Source: Acinetobacter rathckeae (lineage in GTDB: Bacteria > Pseudomonadota > Gammaproteobacteria > Pseudomonadales > Moraxellaceae). Taken from it: a stretch of DNA of 64,000 nucleotides. The notes under the pieces are model-generated. The model was not told the origin of the DNA, did not search any database, and worked only from the letters and a program-made list of their open reading frames with translations. Numbering within the stretch: the stretch's first letter is position 1; every line of letters begins with the position of its first letter. Location: the NCBI RefSeq assembly GCF_015627125.1, contig NZ_VTDO01000001.1, positions 620,001 through 684,000 on the forward strand. The letters run 5' to 3'. Shown one piece after another: positions 31,024 to 40,048 of the stretch. The position numbers and the translations under genes were made by a program.

Positions 31024-32436
31024 TTAAGGTTTTTTAAAGTACAGCTTAAAGAGTTTCTTTTGTAGCCATTGTCCGTACGGTGGATAAATCATTTTCATAA
31101 AACTCAGTTTCGGTCTGACAAAGACAGATTTTTCATGACTAAATGTTTTAAAGCCTTCTACGCCGTGATAACTCCCCATACCAGATGCACCAACGCCTCC
31201 AAAAGGTAAGTCTTCTTGTGCCACATGCATCAGCGTTTCATTAAAGCATACACCACCGCTGTGTGTGTGCTGTAAAACGTATTGTTGTTGTGTGCTGTTA
31301 AAGCCAAAATAATAGAGTGCTAGAGGGCGAGTGCCTTGGTTAATGTATGCAATCGCTTCATCAATATGGCTGTAACCAATAACAGGCAGTATTGGCCCAA
31401 AAATTTCTTCTTGCATGACGGTCATGTTTGCATTGGGGGATTGAATGACACAATGAGCTAATTTACGACCTGATGTTTTGCCTGCCATGGTGTGTATGAT
31501 TGCACCATGTTGTTTGGCATCTTCAAGATAGTGTTCTAGTCGATCAAGTTGTTTTTGGTTAATGATGGCGGTGTAGTCTGGGTTTTTTTCTATTTCTGGA
31601 TAAAATTGTTGTAATGCCAAAAGGTACTTTTCAATAAACTGTTGTTCTTGCGAGACATGTACCAATACATAGTCTGGTGCAACACAGGTTTGCCCTGCAT
31701 TCATGGTTTTACCAAAGGCAATACGTTGTATGGCTTCATCAAAGTCTGCATCTTGTGCAATCAGTGCGGGTGATTTACCGCCTAACTCTAAGGTGACAGG
31801 CGTAAGATGTTCAGAGGCGGCTCGCATAACGTGTTTGCCAACGGCGGTAGAGCCTGTAAATAGGAGGTGGTTAAATGGCAGTTGTGAAAATGCTTGTGCG
31901 ATGTCTGTATCACCTGTAACAACATGGACTAAATCACTTGGAAAGCAATTTGTAATCATTGCTTGAAAGCATTGTGAAAACTGTGGGGTAAATTCGCTCA
32001 TTTTAATCATGACGCGGTTACCTGCGGCTAAAGCTTGGCAGAGTGTTCCTATGGCCAAATAAATAGGATAGTTCCAAGGGACAATAATACCAACCACACC
32101 TAAGGGCTGTGGCAGAACATAGGCTTTTGCAGGTTGAAACAGTAAGCCAACACGTTTACTGCTCGGTTGCATCCATTGTTCTAGATGTTTAATACAATAT
32201 TTAATGGCAGACATACTCGGTATAATTTCTGCAATACGTGTTTCATCTATACTGCGGTGGGAAAAGTCTTGGCTGATGGTCTGACAAAACTCACTTTCGT
32301 GCTGTTGTAATTGTACGAGCAGTTGTTTTAACCACGCTTTACGTTGATTGCTACTCGGATATGGCTGTTTGGCATAAGCATCTTGTTGTTGTTTGAAGTG
32401 TTGTTGTAATGGGTTTGTTGCGAGTTGTGTTTGCAT
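31024..32436 (-). CDS. Aldehyde dehydrogenase, coniferyl-aldehyde-dehydrogenase type
   Basis: The 470-residue enzyme shows aldehyde dehydrogenase landmarks: PLGVVGIIVPWNYPIY, FTGSTAVGKHVM, LELGGKSPALI with the general-base glutamate, and NAGQTCVAPDYVLV with the catalytic cysteine. Its short N-terminus, PFGGVGASGMGSYHG and the C-terminal hydrophobic stretch (MIYPPYGQWLQKKLFKLYF) fit the CalB/fatty-aldehyde branch that oxidises aromatic or long-chain aldehydes with NAD(P). It is a single gene. The physiological aldehyde is uncertain. Confidence 0.9.
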   Translation of the reverse strand: MQTQLATNPLQQHFKQQQDAYAKQPYPSSNQRKAWLKQLLVQLQQHESEFCQTISQDFSHRSIDETRIAEIIPSMSAIKYCIKHLEQWMQPSSKRVGLLFQPAKAYVLPQPLGVVGIIVPWNYPIYLAIGTLCQALAAGNRVMIKMSEFTPQFSQCFQAMITNCFPSDLVHVVTGDTDIAQAFSQLPFNHLLFTGSTAVGKHVMRAASEHLTPVTLELGGKSPALIAQDADFDEAIQRIAFGKTMNAGQTCVAPDYVLVHVSQEQQFIEKYLLALQQFYPEIEKNPDYTAIINQKQLDRLEHYLEDAKQHGAIIHTMAGKTSGRKLAHCVIQSPNANMTVMQEEIFGPILPVIGYSHIDEAIAYINQGTRPLALYYFGFNSTQQQYVLQHTHSGGVCFNETLMHVAQEDLPFGGVGASGMGSYHGVEGFKTFSHEKSVFVRPKLSFMKMIYPPYGQWLQKKLFKLYFKKP

Positions 32437-32583
32437 GCCAGTCTCACCGAAATGTTATGGTTTCATAGTACTATGAAACGAAATACCATGTTGATCAATC
32501 ATGTATATAAAAATAAACAATATTTCATCTCAATTTATGCTAACTTTTCGGTAATAGATTGGTTTTTAATATAAAAGGCTTAT

Positions 32584-33045
32584 ATGAAGCAATTATTCAT
32601 GGCAACCGTATTGCTTTTAGGTTCAATGTCGGTATTGGCTGCTGAACCGAGTGCGGTCACTAAAAGTAAAGTTAAAGCCGATGGTGAAATTACCATTGTG
32701 CAACGTCCTGTTATTTCTGGGCTATGGGGAATGACCATTCCAAATACTCAATGTGTTGAATACTATAATTTTAAAGAAAATAATAAGGTGGTGGTTAATA
32801 GTGACCAAGAATGGTCAACAGGACTGTATGAGTATCAACCTTCTGCAGACAATGGCCCTGTTGCTGGTTTGGCTTTACAAATCACATCTAATAACTCACA
32901 GCCCGATTGTTCAGGTAAAACGATGCCTGCAAGTAATGAAGTGTTGCAGTATTATGTCCGTTGGCAAGATGCCAATAATATTCAGTTTTGTGGTTCAAAT
33001 GAAAGTCGTAGCTGTGTTGTTGGGCTAAGACGTATTCTACCGTAG
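32584..33045 (+). CDS. Secreted hypothetical protein
   Basis: The 153-residue product has a clear signal peptide (MKQLFMATVLLLGSMSVLAA, cleavage near residue 20). The mature part is small and beta-rich (ISGLWGMTIPNTQCVEYYNFKE..., NNIQFCGSNESRSCVVGLRRILP) with four cysteines that could form two disulfides. No family is recognised. It converges on the tusE gene, with only 10 bp between stops. Confidence 0.78.
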   Translation: MKQLFMATVLLLGSMSVLAAEPSAVTKSKVKADGEITIVQRPVISGLWGMTIPNTQCVEYYNFKENNKVVVNSDQEWSTGLYEYQPSADNGPVAGLALQITSNNSQPDCSGKTMPASNEVLQYYVRWQDANNIQFCGSNESRSCVVGLRRILP

Positions 33046-33055
33046 CCCAATCTGC

Positions 33056-33370
33056 TTATAAGCAGTTGGCAGGTTTAGGTAGGCCAGCAATTCTACATAG
33101 TTCTCGTGCGACAAGTCCTGTATTAAAGCGTTGTTGTAAAAGTGCATTGTTAATACTTGGATCTTGTTTCATTAAAAATTTAATCAGTGGCCGTGTACTG
33201 GGTGCATGGTCATATTGTTGGTAAAATGCACGTATATGTTCAAGCACAGTAAAATGCCAAGCATCGAGTTGAATATCTAGGCGATTGGCAAGTTGTTGTG
33301 CAACCTCGGCATTCCATGTGTTGTGGTCAATTAAGTGACCGTCTTGGTCTAACTCAAGCTGTAAATTCAT
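33056..33370 (-). CDS. tusE: Sulfurtransferase TusE/DsrC family
   Basis: The 104-residue protein ends with the DsrC-type arm ELCRIAGLPKPANCL, carrying both conserved cysteines (C92 and C103, the penultimate residue). TusE takes persulfide sulfur from TusD in the TusBCD complex and passes it to MnmA for 2-thiouridine in tRNA. The start MNLQLELDQDG at 33370 fits the family; longer in-frame text overlaps tusB and is not used. It is the last gene of tusD-C-B-E. Confidence 0.94.
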   Translation of the reverse strand: MNLQLELDQDGHLIDHNTWNAEVAQQLANRLDIQLDAWHFTVLEHIRAFYQQYDHAPSTRPLIKFLMKQDPSINNALLQQRFNTGLVARELCRIAGLPKPANCL

Positions 33371-33395
33371 TTGATGCTCATCTTTAAACGGTTGT

Positions 33396-33665
33396 TTATG
33401 CAATACGTATGACTTTGCTGTGTTGCAAGGTGAGGGCTGCAAATGTGGCATAGTCAATGACTTGGGGTATATCAGTGGTTAAGAGTTGTTTTTCACTGTC
33501 TAATACATAAACTTTGTGTGTTGTTGGTATGAGATGAGCATGTAAGATGGCTTCTCCCATAATAACAATGGCATCGTCAGTTTGTAGCAGTGCATTTAGA
33601 CGCTGTAATTGTTTTTCTGTATTTGCATAACTACTTTGAACTAAAAAGAGTGTTGAACTTTGCAT
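33396..33665 (-). CDS. tusB: Sulfur relay protein TusB/DsrH
   Basis: The 89-residue product (MQSSTLFLVQSSYANTEKQLQRLNALLQ...) has the TusB/DsrH fold wording, including DAIVIMGEAILHA and KVYVLDSE. It lies between tusC and tusE, which supports the assignment; alone its similarity is weak. It is a structural subunit of TusBCD. It begins 7 bp after the tusC stop. Confidence 0.85.
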   Translation of the reverse strand: MQSSTLFLVQSSYANTEKQLQRLNALLQTDDAIVIMGEAILHAHLIPTTHKVYVLDSEKQLLTTDIPQVIDYATFAALTLQHSKVIRIA

Positions 33666-33672
33666 AGTTAGA

Positions 33673-34023
33673 TTACCAATAAATGACTTGGTCAAAGGAA
33701 TGAATAAATGTTGCGTCAAAGACAATTGGCTGAACATTTATCTGAGTGTTTTGTGCAAAAGGATGGTCTGTTTGCTGTTGCTCAATATAAATATGCTCAA
33801 TGTCGTATAGCTCAAAGCTTTCAACCAAATTGCTTGCAAATTTAAAGGCATGTTGTTGTGTGTTGAATTGTGCTTTAGGGCCAAGTAGGCTAATTGCCGC
33901 ATCTTGTAGTAGTACACTGACCTCGTGGCCAAAGGTTGCGAAGACTAAAGTAGCAGATAAGCTCTCTAGTGTTTGTAATTGGGTGATGTTGGCTTGATTA
34001 AGTACAACAAGTATTTTTTTCAT
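33673..34023 (-). CDS. tusC: Sulfur relay protein TusC/DsrF
   Basis: The 116-residue protein (MKKILVVLNQANITQLQTLESLSATLVFATFGHEVSVLLQDAAI) matches the DsrE/F-like fold of TusC in length and layout. It forms the TusBCD hexamer with its neighbours. The sequence is diverged (an ASLF-type core reads SATLVFATFG), so the name depends partly on order. Confidence 0.86.
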   Translation of the reverse strand: MKKILVVLNQANITQLQTLESLSATLVFATFGHEVSVLLQDAAISLLGPKAQFNTQQHAFKFASNLVESFELYDIEHIYIEQQQTDHPFAQNTQINVQPIVFDATFIHSFDQVIYW

Positions 34024-34034
34024 CTGGTTGCTCC

Positions 34035-34403
34035 TTAAAATTGAATCACACGTTCGGCTTGACCGAGTGCATCTGTAAGGTCACCCAAACCCACTAATTT
34101 AAACTCAGTAGCAAGATTTGATATATTCAGCTGATGGCGTGTTGCATTGTCTAGGTCGGTAATGCCTCGTTGTAATGCTGCACTCACACAAACGGGTAGA
34201 GGAATCTCTAGTGCTTGCCATGCATGAGTCAAATGACGTTGATCATCTTGCACCCAATTTAATGCATTCGCCACATAAACACCGTCTTGATAAAAAAATA
34301 CTGAAAAAGGTGCACCTTTTTGTTTAAGGGCTTGTGCTAAACCCAAGGCATGCCATGCAAAGATAGAGCTTGGTGGTGCGGTAACTAAAATAAGTGTGCT
34401 CAT
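34035..34403 (-). CDS. tusD: Sulfurtransferase TusD/DsrE
   Basis: The 122-residue protein has the TusD pattern: an N-terminal beta-alpha unit (TLILVTAPPSSIFAWHALGLAQALKQKG), FFYQDGVYVAN, and the active cysteine in LPVCVSAALQRGI. It accepts persulfide sulfur from TusA and hands it to TusE. First gene of the four-gene tus operon; tusA is not nearby, as is usual. Confidence 0.93.
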   Translation of the reverse strand: MSTLILVTAPPSSIFAWHALGLAQALKQKGAPFSVFFYQDGVYVANALNWVQDDQRHLTHAWQALEIPLPVCVSAALQRGITDLDNATRHQLNISNLATEFKLVGLGDLTDALGQAERVIQF

Positions 34404-34597
34404 TGAGTAGAAGTGTCATGATTCAATATGGTTAGTATAAAACGCTGTATAGAATCCGTCATTGTCTGAACCATTTTTTCTGTGAATCATTGTTTAAAAA
34501 TTCACTAAAAACAACGAAATGATTCTTGTTTATATCTGTTGAATGTTTTATTACTAGTGCCATTGATTAAAAACGTGGCGATGAGGCGTCAAAAATA

Positions 34598-35992
34598 ATG
34601 GATATGCGTATAGAACATGACACCATGGGTGATGTTGAAGTACCGAGTGATGCGATGTGGGGGGCACAAACACAGCGTAGTTTGCAGAACTTTAAAATTG
34701 GTTCAGAGCATTTACCACGTATTTTAATTCGTGGTATGGGGCTAGTAAAAAAAGCAGCCGCAATCACCAATGCAGAGTTAGCACAAATTCCGCAAGAGAT
34801 TGCCCACTCAGTGATTGGTGCAGCTGATGAAGTCATTCTAGGGCAGTGGGATGCACAGTTTCCATTGGTGGTATGGCAAACGGGTTCTGGTACGCAAAGT
34901 AACATGAACTGTAATGAGGTGATTGCCAATATTGCCAATCAGAAGTTGGGGCAACCTTTAGGGGCACAAAACCCTGTTCACCCAAATGATCATGTAAACC
35001 GTGCACAGTCAACCAATGACTCTTTCCCGACAGCGATACATGTGGCAACAGCTTTGCATATACATGAGTTACTTATTCCTGCGGTGACGAGCTTACGTAA
35101 TACTTTAGATGCGAAAGCACAAGCATTTGCACCGATTGTGAAAATTGGCCGTACGCATTTACAAGATGCAACGCCGTTGACATTAGGGCAAGAGTTTAGT
35201 GGTTATGTTTCACAATTAGATCATGCATTACTCCGCTTAGAACACGCACTAGGTGGGTTATATGAGCTTCCACTGGGCGGTACTGCGGTAGGTACGGGTT
35301 TAAATGCTCACCCTGAGTATGCAGTAAAGGCAGCACAGCATTTAGCAACACTTACAGGCTTGCCATTTAGAACAGCGGAAAATAAGTTTGAGGCATTAGC
35401 AGGAAGAGATGCTGTGGTGTTTGCATCAGGTGCTTTAAAAACATTGGCTGTGAGTTTAAATAAGATTGCCAATGATGTGCGTTGGTTGGCCAGTGGTCCA
35501 CGTTGTGGATTTGGTGAAATTCGTATTCCTGAAAATGAACCTGGTTCGAGTATTATGCCTGGTAAGGTGAATCCGACACAAAGTGAGGCCATGACTATGG
35601 TGGTGGCACAAGTGTTAGGTAATGATACGACCATTAATATTGCAGGTGCATCGGGTAACTTTGAGTTAAATGTCTTTATGCCTGTGATCGCATTTAATAT
35701 ATTACAGTCTGTTCGCTTACTAGGCGATGCGTGTAATAGCTTTAATGACCACTGTGCAGTAGGTATTGAACCGAACAAAGATAAAATTGAACACTTTTTA
35801 CGTAATTCATTAATGCTTGTGACTGCGCTTAATCCAATTATTGGTTATGAAAATGCAGCCAAGGTGGCAAAAACTGCCTATAAAGAAGGTAAAACACTCA
35901 AGCAAGTAGCGGTTGAACTTAACCTTGTTACAGCAGAACAGTTTGACGCCGTGGTGAGACCTGAAAATATGGTATCTGCTAATGTGAAATAG
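34598..35992 (+). CDS. fumC: Fumarate hydratase class II
   Basis: The 464-residue enzyme matches Fum[68 protein letters not shown] and the superfamily signature [13 protein letters not shown]. It interconverts fumarate and malate without iron, so it is the oxygen- and iron-stress-tolerant fumarase. ATG 34598 is the first start; ATG 34604 is possible. It is divergent from the tus operon. Confidence 0.97.
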   Translation: MDMRIEHDTMGDVEVPSDAMWGAQTQRSLQNFKIGSEHLPRILIRGMGLVKKAAAITNAELAQIPQEIAHSVIGAADEVILGQWDAQFPLVVWQTGSGTQSNMNCNEVIANIANQKLGQPLGAQNPVHPNDHVNRAQSTNDSFPTAIHVATALHIHELLIPAVTSLRNTLDAKAQAFAPIVKIGRTHLQDATPLTLGQEFSGYVSQLDHALLRLEHALGGLYELPLGGTAVGTGLNAHPEYAVKAAQHLATLTGLPFRTAENKFEALAGRDAVVFASGALKTLAVSLNKIANDVRWLASGPRCGFGEIRIPENEPGSSIMPGKVNPTQSEAMTMVVAQVLGNDTTINIAGASGNFELNVFMPVIAFNILQSVRLLGDACNSFNDHCAVGIEPNKDKIEHFLRNSLMLVTALNPIIGYENAAKVAKTAYKEGKTLKQVAVELNLVTAEQFDAVVRPENMVSANVK

Positions 35993-36000
35993 CCGTATTT

Positions 36001-36360
36001 AGCATCTTTTGGCTTAAAGCTAAAGGGTGCTTTATTCATGTTTAGCTTACTGTTTTAATGAATTTAAGCTTTATAAATAAAAGGTTTGTGAGTATCTTTA
36101 CTATGAGTGAGGTGCATATTGTCAGTTATACGTTCAACACATAGGGTGAACTCAATTTCATTAGAAACCTTTAGTGTTTAAAGTTCATTTTCAACAATTC
36201 AGTGATAACCAAAAGTAGAAAGTTTTCACCCCACGATGAAAATACGGTATATCTGTATAAATTTAGATGACATTATTGTCGGTGAAAAATCGTATAAAAA
36301 AACTGTGGCGCTCTGTCCCTTATGTTTTACAATAGTATTTTTGCTTTATGATGATTTTCT
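36001..36360. other. Intergenic region after fumC, with the fumC terminator
   Basis: A 13-bp stem (36001-36013 with 36019-36031, three G-U pairs) followed by TTTATT is a probable fumC terminator. The remaining 320 bp contain short overlapping reading frames but nothing protein-like; they presumably hold the promoter for the next gene. Confidence 0.55.
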
Positions 36361-36843
36361 ATGTTTGATGTTTATCTCACAGATACCAAAAAACAGGTGC
36401 AGTTTAAAGACTACCCAGGTACTCAAGCGGTCAAATTTATACTTAACTTTAAGAAAATATTTCCAAGTGTGATGGAGTTGTTGCTGCCTGTACTGCCTAC
36501 AGATAATAATTTAGAAGAAATGCAGTGGGAATCAACACGCCGTGATTTTGAAATATTTAAGCTTTTGGTTTCTGGTTGGGGTGTTGTTGAGATACGTCTA
36601 GCGGCTTTATCTCGTTATAAAAACCGTGAATTTGCAGATCAAATTGTGAAACGAGTAAGGCAACAAGTGGCTTCTTATAAAAATCGTACGACGGTAGAAC
36701 AAGATTATTTATTTTTACACCAATTACATGCGGCTATAGATGCTGAATTGGTTGATATTGGTGAGAAATTTTATTTGCCAACACTTAGACAATTATGGCA
36801 GGGCTATGTCTCTGATGATGTTATTAAAGCAACCATAAAATAG
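36361..36843 (+). CDS. Hypothetical protein, soluble, helical
   Basis: The 160-residue product (MFDVYLTDTKKQVQFKDYPGTQAVKFILNFKKIFPSV...) reads as a mainly helical soluble protein, rich in Arg/Lys and Gln in its second half. I do not recognise a family. There is no clear ribosome site before ATG 36361, so the start is uncertain. Its TAG stop (36841-36843) lies inside the second copy of the dispersed 14-mer. A strong bidirectional terminator follows. Confidence 0.65.
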   Translation: MFDVYLTDTKKQVQFKDYPGTQAVKFILNFKKIFPSVMELLLPVLPTDNNLEEMQWESTRRDFEIFKLLVSGWGVVEIRLAALSRYKNREFADQIVKRVRQQVASYKNRTTVEQDYLFLHQLHAAIDAELVDIGEKFYLPTLRQLWQGYVSDDVIKATIK

Positions 36844-36851
36844 CCTAAGTA
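36838..36851 (+). repeat. Dispersed 14-mer AAATAGCCTAAGTA, copy 2
   Basis: Exact copy in + orientation, toward dif. Its TAG is the stop codon of the 160-residue hypothetical gene. Confidence 0.8.
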
Positions 36852-36870
36852 TTGTTTCTATTAGATATAA

Positions 36871-36900
36871 AAAAAGCCTAGTTTTTACTAGGCTTTTTTT
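36871..36900. terminator. Bidirectional terminator between the hypothetical gene and dctA
   Basis: AAAAAGCCTAGT and ACTAGGCTTTTT arms around TTTT, with A and T runs on the two flanks. Confidence 0.94.
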
Positions 36901-36909
36901 ATATATGAC

Positions 36910-38199
36910 TTAAGCATTTTTATTTGAATTAAGTGCTGTATCAAGTTGTTCTTTGTCTAAAGAGTTGTCCCAACGGGCAACAACAATTGTTGCACACGCA
37001 TTACCAATAATATTGGTTAAAGCACGGCATTCAGACATAAAGCGATCGATACCTAAAATAAGAGCCATCCCTGCAACAGGTACATCTGGTACAACTGAAA
37101 GCGTTGCAGCCAAAGTAATAAATCCTGCACCTGTTACACCCGCAGCACCTTTAGAGCTAATCATAGCTACAAGTAAAAGGGTAAGTTGTTGCCCAATGGT
37201 TAAGTCAATATTACATGCTTGAGCAATAAAGAGTGCCGCCATTGTCATGTATATATTCGTGCCATCTAAGTTAAATGAATAACCTGTTGGAACAACAAGA
37301 CCAACAACAGACTTTTCACAACCTGCATTTTCCATTTTACGCATAAGGTTTGGTAAAGCAGCTTCAGATGAGCTTGTACCAAGGACTAACCACAGTTCAT
37401 CTTTAATGTAGCGAACAAGCGCAATAATTGAAAATCCGTTATAACGTGCAACTGCGCCAAGAACAATAATAATAAATAAAACAGAAGTAATATAAAAAGT
37501 GGCAATGAGTAAAGCTAAATTACCAATAGATCCAACACCATATTTACCTACCGTAAATGCCATTGCACCAAATGCACCAATTGGAGCAAGCTTCATGAGC
37601 ATACCAACAAGCTTAAATACAGGTACGGTTAGGGTCTCTAAAAAGTCAATGATCGGTTGTGATTTATCATTTGTTGATGCAAGTGCAAGACCAAACAGCA
37701 CTGCTACAACAAGCACTTGTAAAATATCGCCACCAACCAATGGACTGATTAGTGTTTTTGGAATAATACCCATTAAAAAGCCAACAATTGTTGAGTCATG
37801 TGCTTTTTCAACGTATGAACTCACTTTGTCTGCTTGTAGTGTTGCTGGGTTAATATTTAAACCATGACCTGGTTGGATGACATTGGCAACAATCATCCCA
37901 ACAAATAATGCTAGAGTAGAGAAGGTAATGAAGTAAAGCATTGCTTTACCTGTTACACGACCAACACTGCCCATGTTTTTCATACCTGCGATTCCTGTAA
38001 CCACAGTTAAGAAAATAACAGGTGAAATAATCATTTTTACAATATTAATAAATGCATCACCAAGGGGCTTAAGGCTTTCACCTATGCTAGGGTAGAAATG
38101 TCCTAAAAGAATACCTAGGGTAATTGCAAATATAACTTGTATATATAAGACTTGATAAAATTTTGGCTTTTTATCGGGAGAATGTGTTTGTGTATCCAT
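36910..38199 (-). CDS. dctA: Dicarboxylate/amino acid:cation symporter (DAACS family)
   Basis: The 429-residue membrane protein opens [24 protein letters not shown] and has the DctA/GltP features: [20 protein letters not shown], the serine-rich re-entrant loop [14 protein letters not shown], the signature [27 protein letters not shown], and [13 protein letters not shown]. It imports C4-dicarboxylates such as succinate, fumarate and malate with protons or sodium. The wording favours DctA over the glutamate carriers. It is a single gene 1 kb from fumC, metabolically related. Confidence 0.93.
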   Translation of the reverse strand: MDTQTHSPDKKPKFYQVLYIQVIFAITLGILLGHFYPSIGESLKPLGDAFINIVKMIISPVIFLTVVTGIAGMKNMGSVGRVTGKAMLYFITFSTLALFVGMIVANVIQPGHGLNINPATLQADKVSSYVEKAHDSTIVGFLMGIIPKTLISPLVGGDILQVLVVAVLFGLALASTNDKSQPIIDFLETLTVPVFKLVGMLMKLAPIGAFGAMAFTVGKYGVGSIGNLALLIATFYITSVLFIIIVLGAVARYNGFSIIALVRYIKDELWLVLGTSSSEAALPNLMRKMENAGCEKSVVGLVVPTGYSFNLDGTNIYMTMAALFIAQACNIDLTIGQQLTLLLVAMISSKGAAGVTGAGFITLAATLSVVPDVPVAGMALILGIDRFMSECRALTNIIGNACATIVVARWDNSLDKEQLDTALNSNKNA

Positions 38200-38442
38200 T
38201 GGTGAATCCCAAAGAGTTTACATTTAAAGATGAAATTAGATCGATTTTACTTTAAAAAGATATTCAAAGTCGAAATAATAACTATCAAATATTAAAATGA
38301 TTAAAACATTGACTTTTTGTTTATTTTGATTGAGTTGTAAGATTTTATATAAATAAATATATTTTTCAGTAACTTATTTTTATTAAACTATAAACAATAT
38401 GATTGTTTTAAAAAAGTCTATGGGCAAAAGGTGACATCATAC

Positions 38443-38492
38443 TTTAGTCTTAATTGGTAAATAGCCTAAGTAATTTACCAATTAAGACTAAA
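38443..38492. repeat. Perfect 20-bp inverted repeat with the dispersed motif in its loop
   Basis: Arms 38443-38462 and 38473-38492 are exact complements, separated by only AGCCTAAGTA (38463-38472), the core of the dispersed 14-mer. It lies in the 299-bp gap between dctA and the ABC1-kinase gene. It is not a normal terminator: in the minus-strand transcript the U run precedes the stem and none follows. It could extrude as a cruciform or display the motif. Confidence 0.9.
38459..38472 (+). repeat. Dispersed 14-mer AAATAGCCTAAGTA, copy 3
   Basis: Exact copy in + orientation, spanning the left-arm end and loop of the 38443-38492 inverted repeat. Confidence 0.8.
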
Positions 38493-38498
38493 AAAATA

Positions 38499-39869
38499 TT
38501 AAAAATTTAAACTTTTACGAATATTTGCTTGGGCAGAAATCACCGTCATAAATGTATAAGTTCCAATAAATTTACGACTAATAAACATAAACTCTTTAGG
38601 TGGTACACTAAAGTAACGAGAAGCCATAGACTTACTTGCACGTTGCATGACACGTTGGTGTAGCTGGCTCTTTTTCCAGTCATATTGGTCTTGGCTATTC
38701 ATAACACCTTCAGGAATATCTGGATTATTACTTAAACTACTAAAAGGCTCTGTTGCAAGTAAAAACACTTTAGCCATGTCTGGTTTTATATCTGATGGAA
38801 TTTGATCGAAGAAAGGGTAACCCTTCATTGCATTAACCATTTGATCTAAGTCATGTAGGTAGCCTGCATGAATTAAACTATGCGCCAAAGTAAGCATTTC
38901 ATGATCAAACTGACGGATTGCACCAAAATCTAAAAGAACAATTTTATCTATATCTTCATTTGTTTCTTCAGCAAGCCTAACCAAATAGTTACCAAAATTG
39001 GGGTCAGTTTGCATTTCTCCCCAAATAAAGAGCTCTTTTACGGCAATTTCTAATGATGCTTCACCAATTTTATTACGTCTTTGTTGTGATAGGGACAAAA
39101 CAGCAGGGCTATTTACAGGTAAACCTGACTCATAACTCATGCATAACACTTGGTCTGTGCAGTATTCTTCAATAATTTGAGGGACAACATAGCGAATATC
39201 ATCTTTTAAGTAGTCTGCAAAACGTAATGTCGTTTTTGCTTCTAATGTATAGTCGACTTCTCTATGCATCATGTCTCGTACTTCTTCAAACCATTGATCA
39301 AACTCTCTCGTTTGAGGGAGAAGGTGAGTCAGTCGAAGCATTTGTTTAAATAGATTCATATCCGAATCAATAGCACTCGCAACACCTGGGTATTGTATTT
39401 TTAATACCAGCACTTGACCTGTCGATTTTAGCGTTGCTTTATGTACCTGAGCCAGTGAGGCTGTACCAATAGGCTGTGGGTCTATCTCTAAATCATTTAT
39501 TTTATGACCTAATTGCTCTGTAAGGTGGGGAAGAATAGCATTCCAATCCACTGCAATGGTTTGATTGTTTAAAGTATTTAAAGCATCTGTGACTTCTCTT
39601 GGCAGAAAGTGTTCACCATACAACGCCATCATTTGGCCTATTTTTACAATAGAGCCTTTGAGTTTTCCAATTTCTGACACGAGGTAATTGGCTTGTTCTG
39701 TGAGTACTTTTTTACGTTTACGTTCTTTTTCCTCATCGCTTGCAAAAAAAGAAGTCGCATTTGATGTTGCCCAACGTGTTCCCGCTAAAAAAGATGCTTT
39801 AGCGATAGAAAGACGGCGATCAATAGAAGATGTTTTTAGATTTTTTAATATATCTTTTTGATCAGGCAT
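38499..39869 (-). CDS. ABC1/AarF (UbiB-like) atypical kinase
   Basis: The 456-residue protein has the family KxGQ motif (GSIVKIGQMMALYGEHFLP), the Ala-rich nucleotide loop PIGTASLAQVHKATL, the lysine VLKIQYPG, and the catalytic/metal region MQTDPNFGNYLV with IVLLDFGAIR. UbiB/ADCK-type ATPases support ubiquinone or other isoprenoid lipid biology. It lacks the C-terminal membrane helices of E. coli UbiB and is not near ubi genes, so it is a paralogue of unknown client. AAGGA lies 8 nt before the ATG. Confidence 0.88.
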   Translation of the reverse strand: MPDQKDILKNLKTSSIDRRLSIAKASFLAGTRWATSNATSFFASDEEKERKRKKVLTEQANYLVSEIGKLKGSIVKIGQMMALYGEHFLPREVTDALNTLNNQTIAVDWNAILPHLTEQLGHKINDLEIDPQPIGTASLAQVHKATLKSTGQVLVLKIQYPGVASAIDSDMNLFKQMLRLTHLLPQTREFDQWFEEVRDMMHREVDYTLEAKTTLRFADYLKDDIRYVVPQIIEEYCTDQVLCMSYESGLPVNSPAVLSLSQQRRNKIGEASLEIAVKELFIWGEMQTDPNFGNYLVRLAEETNEDIDKIVLLDFGAIRQFDHEMLTLAHSLIHAGYLHDLDQMVNAMKGYPFFDQIPSDIKPDMAKVFLLATEPFSSLSNNPDIPEGVMNSQDQYDWKKSQLHQRVMQRASKSMASRYFSVPPKEFMFISRKFIGTYTFMTVISAQANIRKSLNF

Positions 39870-39992
39870 AGAGAAAATCCTTTTTCGGCTTGATGTTTAT
39901 TGAATGATAAACGTAATCATACAATCATACCAAAAACTATCGTAATTAAAAAATATTGTCACATACCAATAAATCACCACATGATACAATAA

Positions 39993-40006
39993 AAATAGCC
40001 TAAGTA
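39993..40006 (+). repeat. Dispersed 14-mer AAATAGCCTAAGTA, copy 4
   Basis: Exact copy in + orientation in the gap between the nitrate reductase and ABC1-kinase genes. It is flanked by AAAT and ATTT like copy 3. Confidence 0.8.
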
Positions 40007-40048
40007 ATTTAAGTAGAAATTAAATATTCAAAATTTTCACTATCTACC

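Noticed and set aside
36236..36472. 78-codon frame overlapping the 160-residue hypothetical gene
   Set aside because: The text is irregular and overlaps a better frame; no ribosome site.
38443..38492. Inverted repeat as the ABC1-kinase terminator
   Set aside because: In that transcript the U run comes before the stem and none follows.
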